16,246 bases of DNA from Tetrahymena elliotti 4EA (taxonomy: Eukaryota; Ciliophora; Oligohymenophorea; Hymenostomatida; Tetrahymenidae). The DNA is taken from the NCBI GenBank assembly GCA_000231825.2, contig JH720392.1:1-16246 (forward strand), read 5' to 3'. Of this stretch, positions 1-10,547 are shown in pieces. How positions within the stretch are numbered: position 1 is the first letter of the stretch; the number at the start of each line of letters is the position of its first letter. Position numbers and translations under genes: made by a program. Under the pieces are notes generated by a model that saw nothing but the letters and a program-made list of their open reading frames with translations, made no database searches and was not told the origin of the DNA.

Positions 1-153
1 AATAAATCAAGTAAATATGAAAATAGTAGTTTTGTAAATTTAATTTTTCTAGAAATATTCTCAATATTAATTCCCTTAAATAAAATATTCATTTTGTTTG
101 ATTTGTAAAAAATTAATTTAATTGGTTGGTTGAAAACAAAATAGATTTTAATT
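1..153. other. AT-rich 5' flank of the first gene
   Basis: This short AT-rich stretch precedes the first methionine of the TPR-like gene. With the ciliate code the frame of that gene stays open (no TGA) back to base 1. The window edge therefore does not rule out an earlier start or an upstream exon. The composition looks noncoding, and the ATG at 154 begins a plausible presequence, so I treat this as 5' flank. A separate short frame from the ATG at 17 ends at a TGA and has no coding character. Confidence 0.5.
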
Positions 154-1674
154 ATGATAAGAAGGTTCATTTTTTAAGGAAAAAACATTTTAAGATATAA
201 CAATAAGCTTCTGCCATTTAAAATATTAAGCGGTTTCAAAGGAGCTTACTTATTAAGCGTAGAAGGGAATACAAGTTAAAATATCTTATTTCCACATTTA
301 AGAGAGTTAGATGATTAAATTGTTAAAAAATTTTAAGAAGAAAAAGTGAAAAATCTAAGCATAATAGATTATCTAAAGCAATTAGGAGATCAAATTGGTG
401 AATAAGATATATAGAATGATTTAAATTTATTTTTACTACATGGAAAATAATTGATCATGCTATGTATGACTAATGATGCATCAAGAGGCGATTTTTATAT
501 GGTTGAATTCTACAAGATTATCATATCTTCAGTAGAAAAGGCACTTTAAAATGTAAAAAGCGAAGAACAAAGAGGGATTTTGCAGGGGAAATATTTTATG
601 GTGTTGTCTACATTAGGTGGTATTTACTTCAACTAAGGATATCTAGACCATTGCTTTGAATGTACAAAAAAACTTCTGGAGTTGTACAATGGAAAAAGAA
701 ATGAAAACAATAAATTAATGACTTTTGTTCCCGATAATGTGTTCTACATGATTTAAGAATCAGAAAAAAACAAACAGTTTGAATTGATTAGTCAAGAAAT
801 AGAATTTTTCTATTGCGATAAAGCTTCAGTATTATTTTAGCAGCTATAAAAATTCTAAGAAGCCCAATAGTTTTCAGATAAAGCTTTAGAAATAACTTTA
901 TAAATAACAGATAAGCCAGGATCTTTCTACTTTAATGCATTTAACTAAAACATATCACTAATTTTGTTAAATGGTAACAATGAGCAAGTCATAGCTCGCT
1001 ATTAAAACTTGATAAATAAGTTTGATTATAATTAAATCAAAGACCAAAAGGTTTTATTGGATAAATATTCATTGAGAATAATTCAAGCTATGCAGATATC
1101 CATGAACTTTTTTAAAGATAAATTCAACACATTCTGGGAGCATTATTAGAAATTCAAAGCAGACACATAATATAAGCAAACTAGAGAAGAAATTTTAAGA
1201 CTTCATTGCACTTACATTCAAAATAATAATCCTGGATTCTTTTCCTAAAAAGAAACATAACAAAGAGTTGATTCTTTTATTTCAAAATATGATGACATGT
1301 TTTTATAGAAATTCAAAGACATATTCTTTGCTCCACTTTAATAAAAGTAATAACCCTTATATGATTACTGTATGTATCTTTAACACACAGAAACTCAATA
1401 TAAGCAAGGATTAATTCAAACTTTACATCATTTAAATTAGCTGAAGTCAAATAAAAATCCTATCACCTAAGAATTTGAAACTATGTTTTACAAAAATATC
1501 AAGGTTTTCATCTAATTAGATTACTTCATTGATTTATTTTGTAAAGAAATCCTCCTGCTTCCAGATATAGAATCAGAGCCTCTGCATATCACATAATAAA
1601 TAGACTTCATGTCTTCAGAAAACAAAGAAAAAATCAATAAATTAATACAAAAGTATCATAGAAAAGTTGTTTGA
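154..1674 (+). CDS. TPR-like helical-repeat protein, possibly mitochondrial; family not recognised
   Basis: This is a single open frame of 506 codons ending in TGA when TAA and TAG are read as Gln; no intron is needed. I do not recognise the family. The N-terminus (MIRRFIFQGKNILRYNNK) is rich in Arg/Lys and hydrophobic residues and has no acidic residue for about 30 positions, which resembles a mitochondrial presequence. Two stretches resemble tetratricopeptide helices. One contains LGGIYFNQGYLDHCFECTKK (about residues 150-175) and the other QKFQEAQQFSDKALEI (about residues 230-250). The rest looks alpha-helical, with many Lys, Gln, Phe and Tyr, and there is no membrane segment. The start is the first ATG after an A-rich leader, but the frame is open to the window edge, so a start further upstream is possible. 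That it is a gene is well supported by its length, base composition and proper stop; the TPR and mitochondrial calls are inference. Confidence 0.82.
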
Positions 1675-1970
1675 TTCATATTTAAATCTTCTTTCTATTT
1701 TAATCTAATAATTCTTCAAAAAATATCTTTATCCATTTTATATTTATTTTTTAAATATTTAATTTTTTTTTTTCCCTTTAATCGTTTAAAATAGAAAAAT
1801 TTAAAGATAAATTTTGAGATAAACTACAAATAAAATTATTTTTGTTTCATAATTTCTTAAAAGAAGAAATTATTTTAAAATATACAGAGCTTTTATTTAA
1901 AATATAGCTTATTTAGGGATTTTATTATAAATATCAATCAAACAACAAATATTTTTTAATTAAAAAATTT

Positions 1971-1984
1971 GGGGGGGAGGGGGG
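1971..1984 (+). other. G-tract (seven G, A, six G)
   Basis: A run of seven G, one A and six G sits in otherwise about 80% AT sequence, about 300 bp downstream of the TPR-like gene and directly against the left arm of the hairpin. Such a run could in principle form a G-quadruplex in DNA or RNA; that is inference. A shorter related tract lies at 5866-5875. Confidence 0.8.
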
Positions 1985-1985
1985 T

Positions 1986-2064
1986 CACAGCAGGAACCAT
2001 TCATTTTTGAATGGAACTTTTTACTGTTTTTTTTTCATTCAAAAATGAATGGGTCTCTGCTGTG
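1986..2064. repeat. Long imperfect inverted repeat (hairpin)
   Basis: The left arm (1986-2013) and right arm (2036-2064) are reverse complements over an outer 8 bp (CACAGCAG / CTGCTGTG) and an inner 17 bp (positions 1997-2013 and 2036-2052), with a 3-4 base mismatch between the two blocks. The 22-base loop is T-rich. Weaker pairing continues outside: an AAAATTT block near 1961-1970 matches TAAATTTTTA near 2072-2081, with the G-tract bulged out on the left side. Each inner arm is itself nearly palindromic (CATTCA...TGAATG). It could be a relic of a small inverted-repeat transposable element, a structured transcript, or a terminator-like structure. The pairing is visible in the sequence; its origin is not. 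Confidence 0.85.
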
Positions 2065-2570
2065 GCAGTCTTAAATTTTTACTTATTTAGAACATTTTTT
2101 TAAAAATAATAGAAAAACTTGGATAGTATTATTTAAGACCATGGTTCTATTTTTAAAAATTAGGACTACTTTAAAAATTAGAATTAATTAGAACCATAAA
2201 TAAAAGTTAGACATGCTAGAAAAATTCTGAACTAAACAGAGGACTCATTCTAATTTAATTTTAACCTATTTTTCCTTATAATTACTTTTATGAAAATTTT
2301 AGTAATTGTTTCTAAAATTATTTTTCAATTACTATTATTAAATTTTAATTTATGAAATTAAAGTGTTGCTTTTATGGCAAATAAAAAAAAAATAATTAAA
2401 AAATTAATGAAAAGATAAAATATGTCTGTTTGAGATAGATAAATAAGTTTTGATCTTCAGGTTTTTTTTAGTTATTTTAGATACAAAATTAAATAGATAG
2501 ATAATTTTTGTAAATTATAATATGAATAACAACCTTTAGATTAACGACAACTTACATTTAATTAAAATTA

Positions 2571-2975
2571 TCATTATTTCAAAAAAAATTTAATTAATCT
2601 TTTTGCTTTAATGAGTCTTGATTTTAATCCTAAGACATCTATTGTATTTAAATTATACAAACTTTTAAAAATAAAAATTGAATAAAGAAATATTTAAAGG
2701 AAACAAAAAAACATAAAAATGTGAATGAAATCTGAAAAGAACAAATAAAAATGAATGAATTAGCCAAACTAATATCAAGTAAACAAACCGAAATTTGTCA
2801 GTCGTTACTTATTAATTAATGTATTCATTCATTTATTGATTCATTCATCAAAAATGCATAATTAATATTGAAACACTATTTTTACTGAAGGTAAAGAGTC
2901 AAAATTTTGAGATTAGAGCATTTTGATAATTCAGATCCTAATCCTTAAGCACCCATATCACCAATATTATTCGAA
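2571..2975 (-). pseudogene. 3' remnant of an LRR gene (one 90-bp LRR exon plus terminal exon)
   Basis: Read on the minus strand, an exon of exactly 90 bp (2975 down to 2886) follows a TTTTAAAAG acceptor and ends at a GTAAAA donor. It encodes one LRR (core NNIGDMGAQGLGSELSKC, then SNLKILTLYL). After a 224-bp intron (2885-2662), again ending TTTTAAAAG, a terminal exon (2661-2571) encodes 29 residues including LIKAKRLIKFF and a TGA stop. Both exons match the last LRR exon and the terminal exon of the complete LRR gene at 6171-9164 in phase, splice sites and protein motifs. The sequence upstream (higher coordinates) still resembles the family intron to about 3150, but no further LRR exon or start exon is visible. 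I infer a 5'-truncated copy. The surviving exons and splice sites are intact, so an unrecognised 5' exon, and hence a working short gene, cannot be excluded. Confidence 0.72.
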
Positions 2976-4027
2976 CTTTTAAAAATAAAAATTGAATAAA
3001 GAAATATTTAAAAGATAGAGAAAAAGATAAAAATGTGAATGAGATCTGAAAAGATCAAATAAAGATGAATATATTAACCCTACTAATATCAAGTAAATAA
3101 ACCGAAATTAGTCAGTCGTTACTTGTATTCATTTATAAATTCATTCAAAAATAAATTAATTTGAATTTTTTTAAAAATATTTTTTGATTAAATTGATTGT
3201 GTCATAAATAAATATAAATTAAAAAAGAGTATTTGTTGTTATCAATAGAGTTAAAAAGGAAAAATGTATGAGCTTTAAATAAAAATATAAAATAATATTG
3301 TAAATGATTGAATTTTAAGTTTATCAAAAGGATTACTTTATAAATTAAGAAAGTTCCATTTTGATAATATTTAAAAAAATAAATTTGAAATGAATTAAAA
3401 TGTTTTTTAAAATAATGATGGGGCTTAGGTTTTATTGAAGAAATGGTATAGAAAAGAGTGAATGAACACAAATCAGATTATATCAAGTTGATTAATGGGA
3501 TTAATTCAAAAAAGTTATTTTGATAAAGGTTGGTAATGCCTAATTGAATGAAAGGTTTGTTTTTCTTTCAAAATTGAATAGAGATATAAAAAAATGAATG
3601 AGAGAAAGGTAAATAAAGATAGCTGCAAATAGAAAGAATCTTTACTTTTTTAATATTTTGTGATTTGTAATTATGAATTTTTTAAATTGAAAAAATTAAA
3701 AATTTAGAAAGAAAATAAAAGGAAGAATAATTAATTTATTAATAAGAATTATACCATAGCCATTTGAAACGGAAAACAAAAAGTAATTTAGAAACAATCA
3801 AAAAAAGCAAGCAATTAAATCGAAAAGATTATTAGCAGGATAGCATTCTTTAAGGAAAAAAAGTAAGTTGTTGGCAGATGTCGATTATTGAGGAAATTTT
3901 AATGATTAACACAAATTCTATTTATAAAAATAGGGAAAAGAAACCAAAAAACTAACTAACTAACATTTAACATTATTTGATTTAAAATTATTGAAAATAC
4001 AAATCTAGAGAAAGGAAATTAATTAAA
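2976..4027. other. Intron-like remnant, then AT-rich 5' flank of IFT54
   Basis: About 2976-3150 is related, on the minus strand, to the introns of the LRR family, including an AT-rich stretch with repeated ATTCATTCA-type motifs. From there to 4027 I see no supported gene. A minus-strand frame is open between about 3575 and 3202 with the ciliate code, but it lacks an ATG and is low-complexity. The last part before the next gene is A-rich, as usual before ciliate start codons, and holds a short ACTAACTAACTAAC repeat near 3950-3963. Confidence 0.5.
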
Positions 4028-5383
4028 ATGGCTGATGATAAATTTTGGGAACAGACAATCAAATTATATTCAGGTTTTATTAAAAAACCTTCAATGAGCG
4101 AAAAGCTTCTTTCCAAGCCACCTTTCAAATATTTATTTGATATTATCTTTGCAACTATGGAAGCTACAGGATTTGGTTAAGGATTGTATTCAGATTAGGA
4201 AAAAGATGCAAGCTTTTATGAAAACAGAGATCTTAAAATTCAATTTTTGAGAAAAATTATTGATTTGATTTAATACACAAATAAATCTAGTTTAACAGCT
4301 AAACCAAATAAGATTGTAGCTGGTTTAGAACCTGAGAATACAAACTCTTTCCTTTGTGAACTTCACAGAGTCGCTACTACTCCTGAACTATGCTAAAAGG
4401 GTAATAGTATTGTAAAGAAATTGTTAGCTAAATATGAAAAGGAAGCATAAAATGGTGGAGAAGGTGGAGAAAAAGCAGCTGAAAAAGGAGCTGAAGAGCC
4501 TTAAAAGAAACCTGAAAAGAAGCCTGAAAAAGAACTACCTGTTGAATAACCTAAACCTAAAAAGGAGGATCCTCCTGTCTAACCTAAAGTTGAAAGAAGT
4601 AACAGTAAAGGGCCTGGAGGCTAAGTTGATGAGCCCGTTCCAGTAAATAGACAAAATATGCGTCCATCAAGTGCTGCAAAAGCTCCCCCTAAAATAGCTA
4701 ATAATGTTAAAGTTGCTGATACTTAAAGTAAAGGAAAAGGTACAAGTGGTGTTATTGTTGATCGTGGTGATAAAGATGAAGATGATTAAACCGAAGCAGA
4801 CCAAGTTGATAACAGAGGTGGTTAAACTGAAAGCGCAGGAGGCAAAGGTGTCAGTAAATTTACTAATTAAGCTTTGAATGATAATCTAGGAATAGTTCCT
4901 TCTGCTCAAAAAGATCAAGGTGGAGAAGAAGGAGAAAATAAAGGAGGTATTGTATTCAAAAGAAACATAGGTAGTAATAGTAGAAAATTAACTACAGGTT
5001 CCACTCCTGCAACTGCTGGAGCTACTACTGCCCTTCAAGGTGCTTCAAGTGGTGCAGACATTTAAGCTCTTACCCAAATGGTTCAAGAAATAGCTAAAAA
5101 TGTTAACCCTTTAGGTAAATCTCTAGAGTTTATTGCAGATGACATCGAAAGCATGAATCATGAATTAGATTATTGGACCAAATAATATAAGCAATACAAA
5201 GAAAAAATGTAAAATGAACTTAAAGTAACTGAAGAAATGCTTCAACCCATCCAAGATTAAATTGCAGAAATTGAAGAAAAGATTAGTGATAAGAAAAATA
5301 AGATATCCAATGTCAAAGCTTAATTAATAAAGAACTAATCTCAAATCCAAACATTGCTCTACTCTGTTGTATCAACTAAATGA
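4028..5383 (+). CDS. IFT54: Intraflagellar transport protein IFT54 (TRAF3IP1/MIP-T3 family)
   Basis: This single exon of 451 codons, with the ciliate code, runs from ATG after an A-rich leader to TGA. Residues 1 to about 135 match the N-terminal calponin-homology-like domain of the TRAF3IP1/IFT54/DYF-11 family: FWEQTIKLYSGFIKKPSMSE, KPPFKYLFDII, GFGQGLYSDQE, and a VAGLEPENTNSFLCEL stretch. Residues about 140-340 are a low-complexity Lys/Pro/Glu then Gly/Gln/Asn-rich linker, including repeated KKPEK-type segments. Residues about 344-451 form the C-terminal coiled coil, including the family signature NPLGKSLEFIADDIESMNHE. In this family the protein belongs to the IFT-B complex and links the intraflagellar transport train to tubulin and other IFT-B subunits during cilium assembly, which fits a ciliated protist. 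The architecture is complete; family members vary mostly in linker length. Codon use is biased towards GGT, GCT and CAA, unlike the flanking spacers. No intron, frameshift or missing part is apparent. Confidence 0.93.
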
Positions 5384-6170
5384 AAAGCAAAATAATTCAC
5401 TAATCCAATATAAAATATGGGTACTTAACCCAAACATATCTATATATCTTTCTATTTTTGTTATTAATGTTAATTAATCAGTAAGCAACATCATAGCTAA
5501 TTAAGTAAATACAGTTAATCAATCTATTTTCTTTCTTTCAACAACTCTTATTCACTTCTCTCTGTCTTCTTAATATTTTTATGCTTATATTTGAATTTTT
5601 TTTTCTTTAATTTTCAATGGTTTTAAATTTAAATGCTTTCAACATGCCAATCAATTTGTTTTTGTCAATTATTTCAAATGCATTCAAAATTTGATATTAA
5701 TATTTTTAACTTGAATCTCAGCTAAACAATAGTAAAAAAATTCAAATTAAAAAATAAGTTTTAGGATTTTACCTAAATAAATATCTACTAATAATATTTC
5801 CAATAAAACAAAAAAAAAAATTAGTAAATAAGAAAATCAAAAAACAATATCTCTCTTCTCTTTAAGGGAGGGGGGATGAGAACACAGTAAAAAAATTATT
5901 TTTTAAATTTGTAGGCAGGATTTAAATAGTTATTTTTTTAAATATTTATTTAATAAAAATAATGAAATGACCTGCATTAATGATATTTTAAATTTATTTA
6001 TTTATTTATTTTATTTATGAAAATTTCCACAATTTTTTGAATTTAATTTATTAATTGCTGGATTTTTTTTGAAAGGCAATAATTAAAGAATAATAATATG
6101 AGGATAAGGTATTTTGTAATTAATAAGAAAATAATTTGAAGATAAAAAAATTAATCCACAAATTAAAAAA
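5384..6170. other. AT-rich intergenic region between IFT54 and the LRR gene
   Basis: No gene is supported here. The stretch holds the IFT54 3' flank, a G-tract at 5866-5875, a TTTA/TTTATTTA-rich tract near 5995-6015, and an A-rich leader (about 6150-6170) directly before the start codon of the LRR gene. Confidence 0.6.
5866..5875 (+). other. Second G-tract (GGGAGGGGGG)
   Basis: Three G, one A and six G occur about 480 bp downstream of IFT54, preceded by a pyrimidine tract (CTCTCTTCTCTTT). The core and the nearby ACACAG (5880-5885) recall the G-tract and CACAG at 1971-1990, also downstream of a + strand gene. There is no comparable large hairpin here. Function unknown. Confidence 0.7.
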
Positions 6171-9164
6171 ATGTTGATACAAAATATAAAATATTTTAGA
6201 AATCTTAGTGATGTAGGTCAATTTCTTTAGAGATATAAATATATTTTAATTTTGATCTATTTAAAGTTACGCAGCTCTAATTTAATTGCTTATTAAAATC
6301 TTGACATTGATTTCAGGTAAAATTATTAATTTTTCTTGAAATAACCAAATCTCAAAAATTTGATTTTTAAATATTATTTATGATTTGCGAATAAAATAAT
6401 GCAGGCTTTAATTTATCAGTAATTAACTTACTCTTTTTTGTTTGTTTACTTGATATTTGTGAGGGTCATTGCTTAATATTTAGCTTTCAGATTAAAACAA
6501 ATTTTTATGTTTTTATCATTCTTATAAATATTTCTTTCTTTATTAAGTATTTGTTTTTATAATTTTTGAAAAGTGAGAATAATTTTGGAGAAACCGGAAT
6601 ATAAGGATTAGGATCTGAGTTAGCAAAATGCTCTAATCTTTAAATATTGTCTCTTAACCTCTAGTAAAATAGTATTTCAATATTAATTAAATATCTTTGA
6701 ATGAATGAATAAATAAATAGAAACTTCAAAATATGAGTGAATTACTAATTTTGGTTGATTTAATTGATGTTTCTTTGGTTTTTGTTCCTAGTTTTCAGAT
6801 TTAATTCAAAAATTTTTATGTTTTTATAATTCTTTAAAATATCTCTTTCATAATTCAATATTTACTTTTTTAATTTTTTAAAAGTGCGAAGAAAATCGGA
6901 GAACTGGAAGCATAAGAATTAGCATCTCAGTTAGCAAAATGCTCTAATCTTTAAACTTTAACGATTTACCTTAGGTAAAAATAGTGTTAATATTCATTTC
7001 AATAATTATTTTTATCATTTTAAAAAGTGACAATAACATTGGAGAAATGGGATCATAACAATTAGCATCTCAGTTAGCGAAATGCTCTAATCTCTAAACT
7101 ATAACTCTTTACCTTAGGTAAAAATAGTGTTAATATTCATTATGTACCTTTTGATAAATGAATAAATTAAGATTTCAATTTATGAGAGAATTACTAATTT
7201 TTGTTGATTTACTTAATGTTTATTTGGTTTATTCTTTGATTTTTATTTTTAGTTTTAAGATTTTATTCAAATTTTTATTTTTTTATCATTCTTTAAAATA
7301 TTTCTTTATTCAATAATTATTTATAATTTTTAAAAGTGACAATAACATTGGAGAAATCGGCACATAAAAATTAGCATCTCAGTTAGCAAAATGCTCTAAT
7401 CTATAAACTTTGACTCTGGGTCTGTGGTAAAAATAGTGTTTCAATATAAATTTTAAGTTTTTTAATGAATAAATAAATAAAGACTTTGGCTCATTCCTTC
7501 ATTTTAAGTTTTAGTTTTAAGATTTAATTTAAATAATATATTTTTCTCGTTATCTTAAATTTTTGTTTATTCAAAGATTTATTTTTACAATTTTTTAAAA
7601 GCATGAATAATATTGGAGAACTGGGAGCATAAGGACTAGGATCTTAGTTATCATAATGCTCTAATCTCTCAACTTTAACTCTTGACCTCTAGTAAAAATA
7701 GCATTCCAATATTAATTATGAGTTTTTTAATGAATAAATAAAGAAATCAGTTTCTGAGATACTGGCTAATTTTGGCTGGTTAGCTTGATATTTTTTAAGT
7801 TGATTCCTTAACTTTCAGATTTAATTCAAATTTTTATGTTTTTTTCACTCTTTTAAATGTCTCTTTATTCAATATTTATTTTTATAACTTTTTAAAAGTG
7901 GGAATAATATAGTAAAATTGGGCCCATAAGGATTAGTATCTATGTTAGCAAAATGCTCTAAACTCTAAACTCTGACTCTTGCACTAGGGTAAAAATAATG
8001 TTGCCTTTAAATCATTAAATAAAGACTTCAATTTATGCTTGAATTACTAATTTTGGTTATTTTACTTTATGTTTCTTTGGCTCATTCCTTGATTTTTAAT
8101 TTTAAGATTTTATTCAAATTTTTATGTTTTTCTCATTTTTCTAAATATTTATTTCATTCTTCAATATTTATTTTTTAAAAGTCAGAATAATCTTAAAGAA
8201 ATGGGCATATCAGGATTAGGATCTTAGTTAGCAAAATTCACTAATCTCTAAACTTTGAATCTTGGTTTGGGGTAAAAATAGTGTTTCAAATATTTATAAT
8301 TAATTTTTGATCAATAAATAAGACTTCAGTTGATAATAGACTTACTAATTTTTGGTTTTTTACTTGATATTTCTTTGGCAAATTCCTTTACTTATAGTTT
8401 TAGTTTTCAGATTTACCTCAAATTTTCTTGTTCTTTTTTCAATATTTATTTATACTTTTTTAAAAGTGGGAATAAAATTGGAGAAATGGGAGTAAAAAGA
8501 CTAGGATCTCAGTTAGCTCAATGCTCTAATCTCAAGAATTTAACTCTTAACCTCAGGTAAAAATAATTTTTCAATATTAATTGTGTGTCTTCAAATGAAT
8601 AAATAAAGATTTCAATTCGCGAGTACCTGGATATTTCTTGGGTTCATTCCTTTATTTTAATGAATTCAAATATTTATTTTTGTCTAATTCTTTTAAATGT
8701 TTCTTTATTTGATATTTATTTTTATCACTTTTTAAAAGTGGGAATAAAATTGGCCAAATGGGTGCCTAAGAATTAGGATCTGGCTTGGCAAAATGCTCTA
8801 ATCTCTAAACTTTGAGTCTTTACCTTTAGTAAAAATAGCATTTCAATTTTAATAATTCATTTTGTAATGAATAAAAAAGACTTTAATTTATATTAACTTA
8901 TTGACTGACTCATTTAGGTTGGTTTACTTGAATATCTCTCTCTCTTAATCACTTATTCATTAATTTTATTTGTTGATTGTTTTCATATTTAAAAATTTTT
9001 ATCATTCTTTTAAATGTTTCTTTATTCAATATTATTGTTTTATAATTTTTAAAAGTGACTGTAATGTTGATAAAATGAGTAAATAAGGAGCAAGTTCAAA
9101 ACTATTCAAAACAAAAAGATTAGTTGTTTTATTATTTTTTGCTGATATAATCAGTTTTTATTGA
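6171..9164 (+). CDS. Leucine-rich repeat protein built from nine 90-bp exons
   Basis: Exons: 6171-6316, 6574-6663, 6885-6974, 7028-7117, 7337-7426, 7602-7691, 7899-7988, 8182-8271, 8467-8556, 8739-8828 and 9056-9164. Spliced, they give 354 residues ending at TGA (9162-9164). Exon 1 starts at ATG after an A-rich leader, encodes MLIQNIKYFRNLSDVG, and ends in an LRR-like tail (NLDIDF). The nine middle exons are each exactly 90 bp, and all splice in the same phase (two bases of a codon, then one). Each encodes one ribonuclease-inhibitor-type LRR of 30 residues with the pattern NxIGExGxQxLxSxLAKCSN followed by LQTLTLxL. Donors are GTAAAA(A/T) and acceptors TTTT(A/G)AAAG or close variants. The terminal exon encodes a degenerate cap (DCNVDKMSKQG, then KTKRLVVLLFF). 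No signal peptide or kinase domain is visible. Such LRRs usually bind proteins; the partner is unknown. From memory, unchecked, Tetrahymena has a large LRR family with 90-bp exons made by tandem exon duplication, and this gene fits it. Exon boundaries are hand-called and mutually consistent; exon 1 is the least certain. Confidence 0.87.
6574..9055 (+). repeat. Tandem array of exon-plus-intron units (about 270-310 bp each, one short)
   Basis: Introns as well as exons are repeated. After each 90-bp exon comes GTAAAAATAG, usually a TCAATATTAATT-like stretch, an AATGAATAAATAAA segment, often a TTACTAATTTTGGTTG-like segment, a CAGATTTAATTCAAATTTTT-like segment, then TTCTTTATTCAATATTTATT and the acceptor. 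Intron lengths inside the array are 221, 53, 219, 175, 207, 193, 195, 182 and 227 bp. The upstream intron (6317-6573, 257 bp) carries the same 3' half. Exons 7028-7117 and 7337-7426 are very similar over their first 70 bases, which points to a recent duplication. Confidence 0.85.
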
Positions 9165-9539
9165 AATGAGAGGCATTACTTTTTCAGAAATAATCTAATT
9201 ATTACATACATAAAAAAATTAATTTCAGCTTAATTATGAAGTTAATAATTAAATAAATTATCTCAATATAAAACATGTTTAAGTACCTTAATCAAATTTA
9301 TTTTACCAATTTCATTAAATTTTAATTTAAATTGTCTTTTTAGTAAATAGTAAAAGTTTTAAAAAAGAAATAATACATAAAAGTAAATTTCAAAATAATT
9401 AATAAGTAAATAAAAGAAATATTTCTCTAGATATTTTAATGAAAAAAACAAGATTTTAATTTTTATGGATAATATATAAAATTAACGTAATTTAATTGAT
9501 AATATATTAATTTTAGCAAATTTTAAATGAATAATTTCA
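9165..9539. other. Spacer between convergent genes
   Basis: This AT-rich stretch separates the end of the LRR gene from the end of the minus-strand cathepsin-like gene. It must carry both 3' untranslated regions. I see no gene, repeat or RNA in it. Confidence 0.6.

Positions 9540-10547
<1,008 letters not shown>

Larger units (their letters stand above)
1675..2570. other. AT-rich intergenic region with hairpin elements
   Basis: No coding frame is supported here. The stretch contains the 3' flank of the upstream gene, a G-tract with a large inverted repeat near 1961-2081 (listed separately), and a weaker inverted repeat pairing ATGGTTCTA at 2141-2149 with TAGAACCAT at 2189-2197. The remainder is simple A/T-rich sequence. 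Confidence 0.6.

Noticed and set aside
3202..3575. Minus-strand open frame of more than 100 codons in ciliate code
   Set aside because: It has no ATG and is Phe/Tyr/Ile/Asn-rich as expected from random AT-rich sequence. With TGA the only stop, open frames of this length arise often by chance.
4434..4646. Lys/Leu-rich + strand frame
   Set aside because: Shadow of the IFT54 Lys/Pro/Glu-rich linker in another frame.
4874..5065. 63-codon + strand frame read with the standard code
   Set aside because: It is in frame with IFT54 and is only a piece of it between two reassigned stop codons.
8330..8560. 76-codon + strand frame
   Set aside because: It reads through an intron into the LRR exon at 8467-8556; the N-terminal half is intron sequence.
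8916..8926. Partial match (AGGTTGGTTTA) to the Tetrahymena chromosome breakage sequence
   Set aside because: Only 11 bases of the 15-bp motif match, the 5' part is wrong, and it lies in an LRR intron where other copies have similar GGTTGATTTACTTG sequence.
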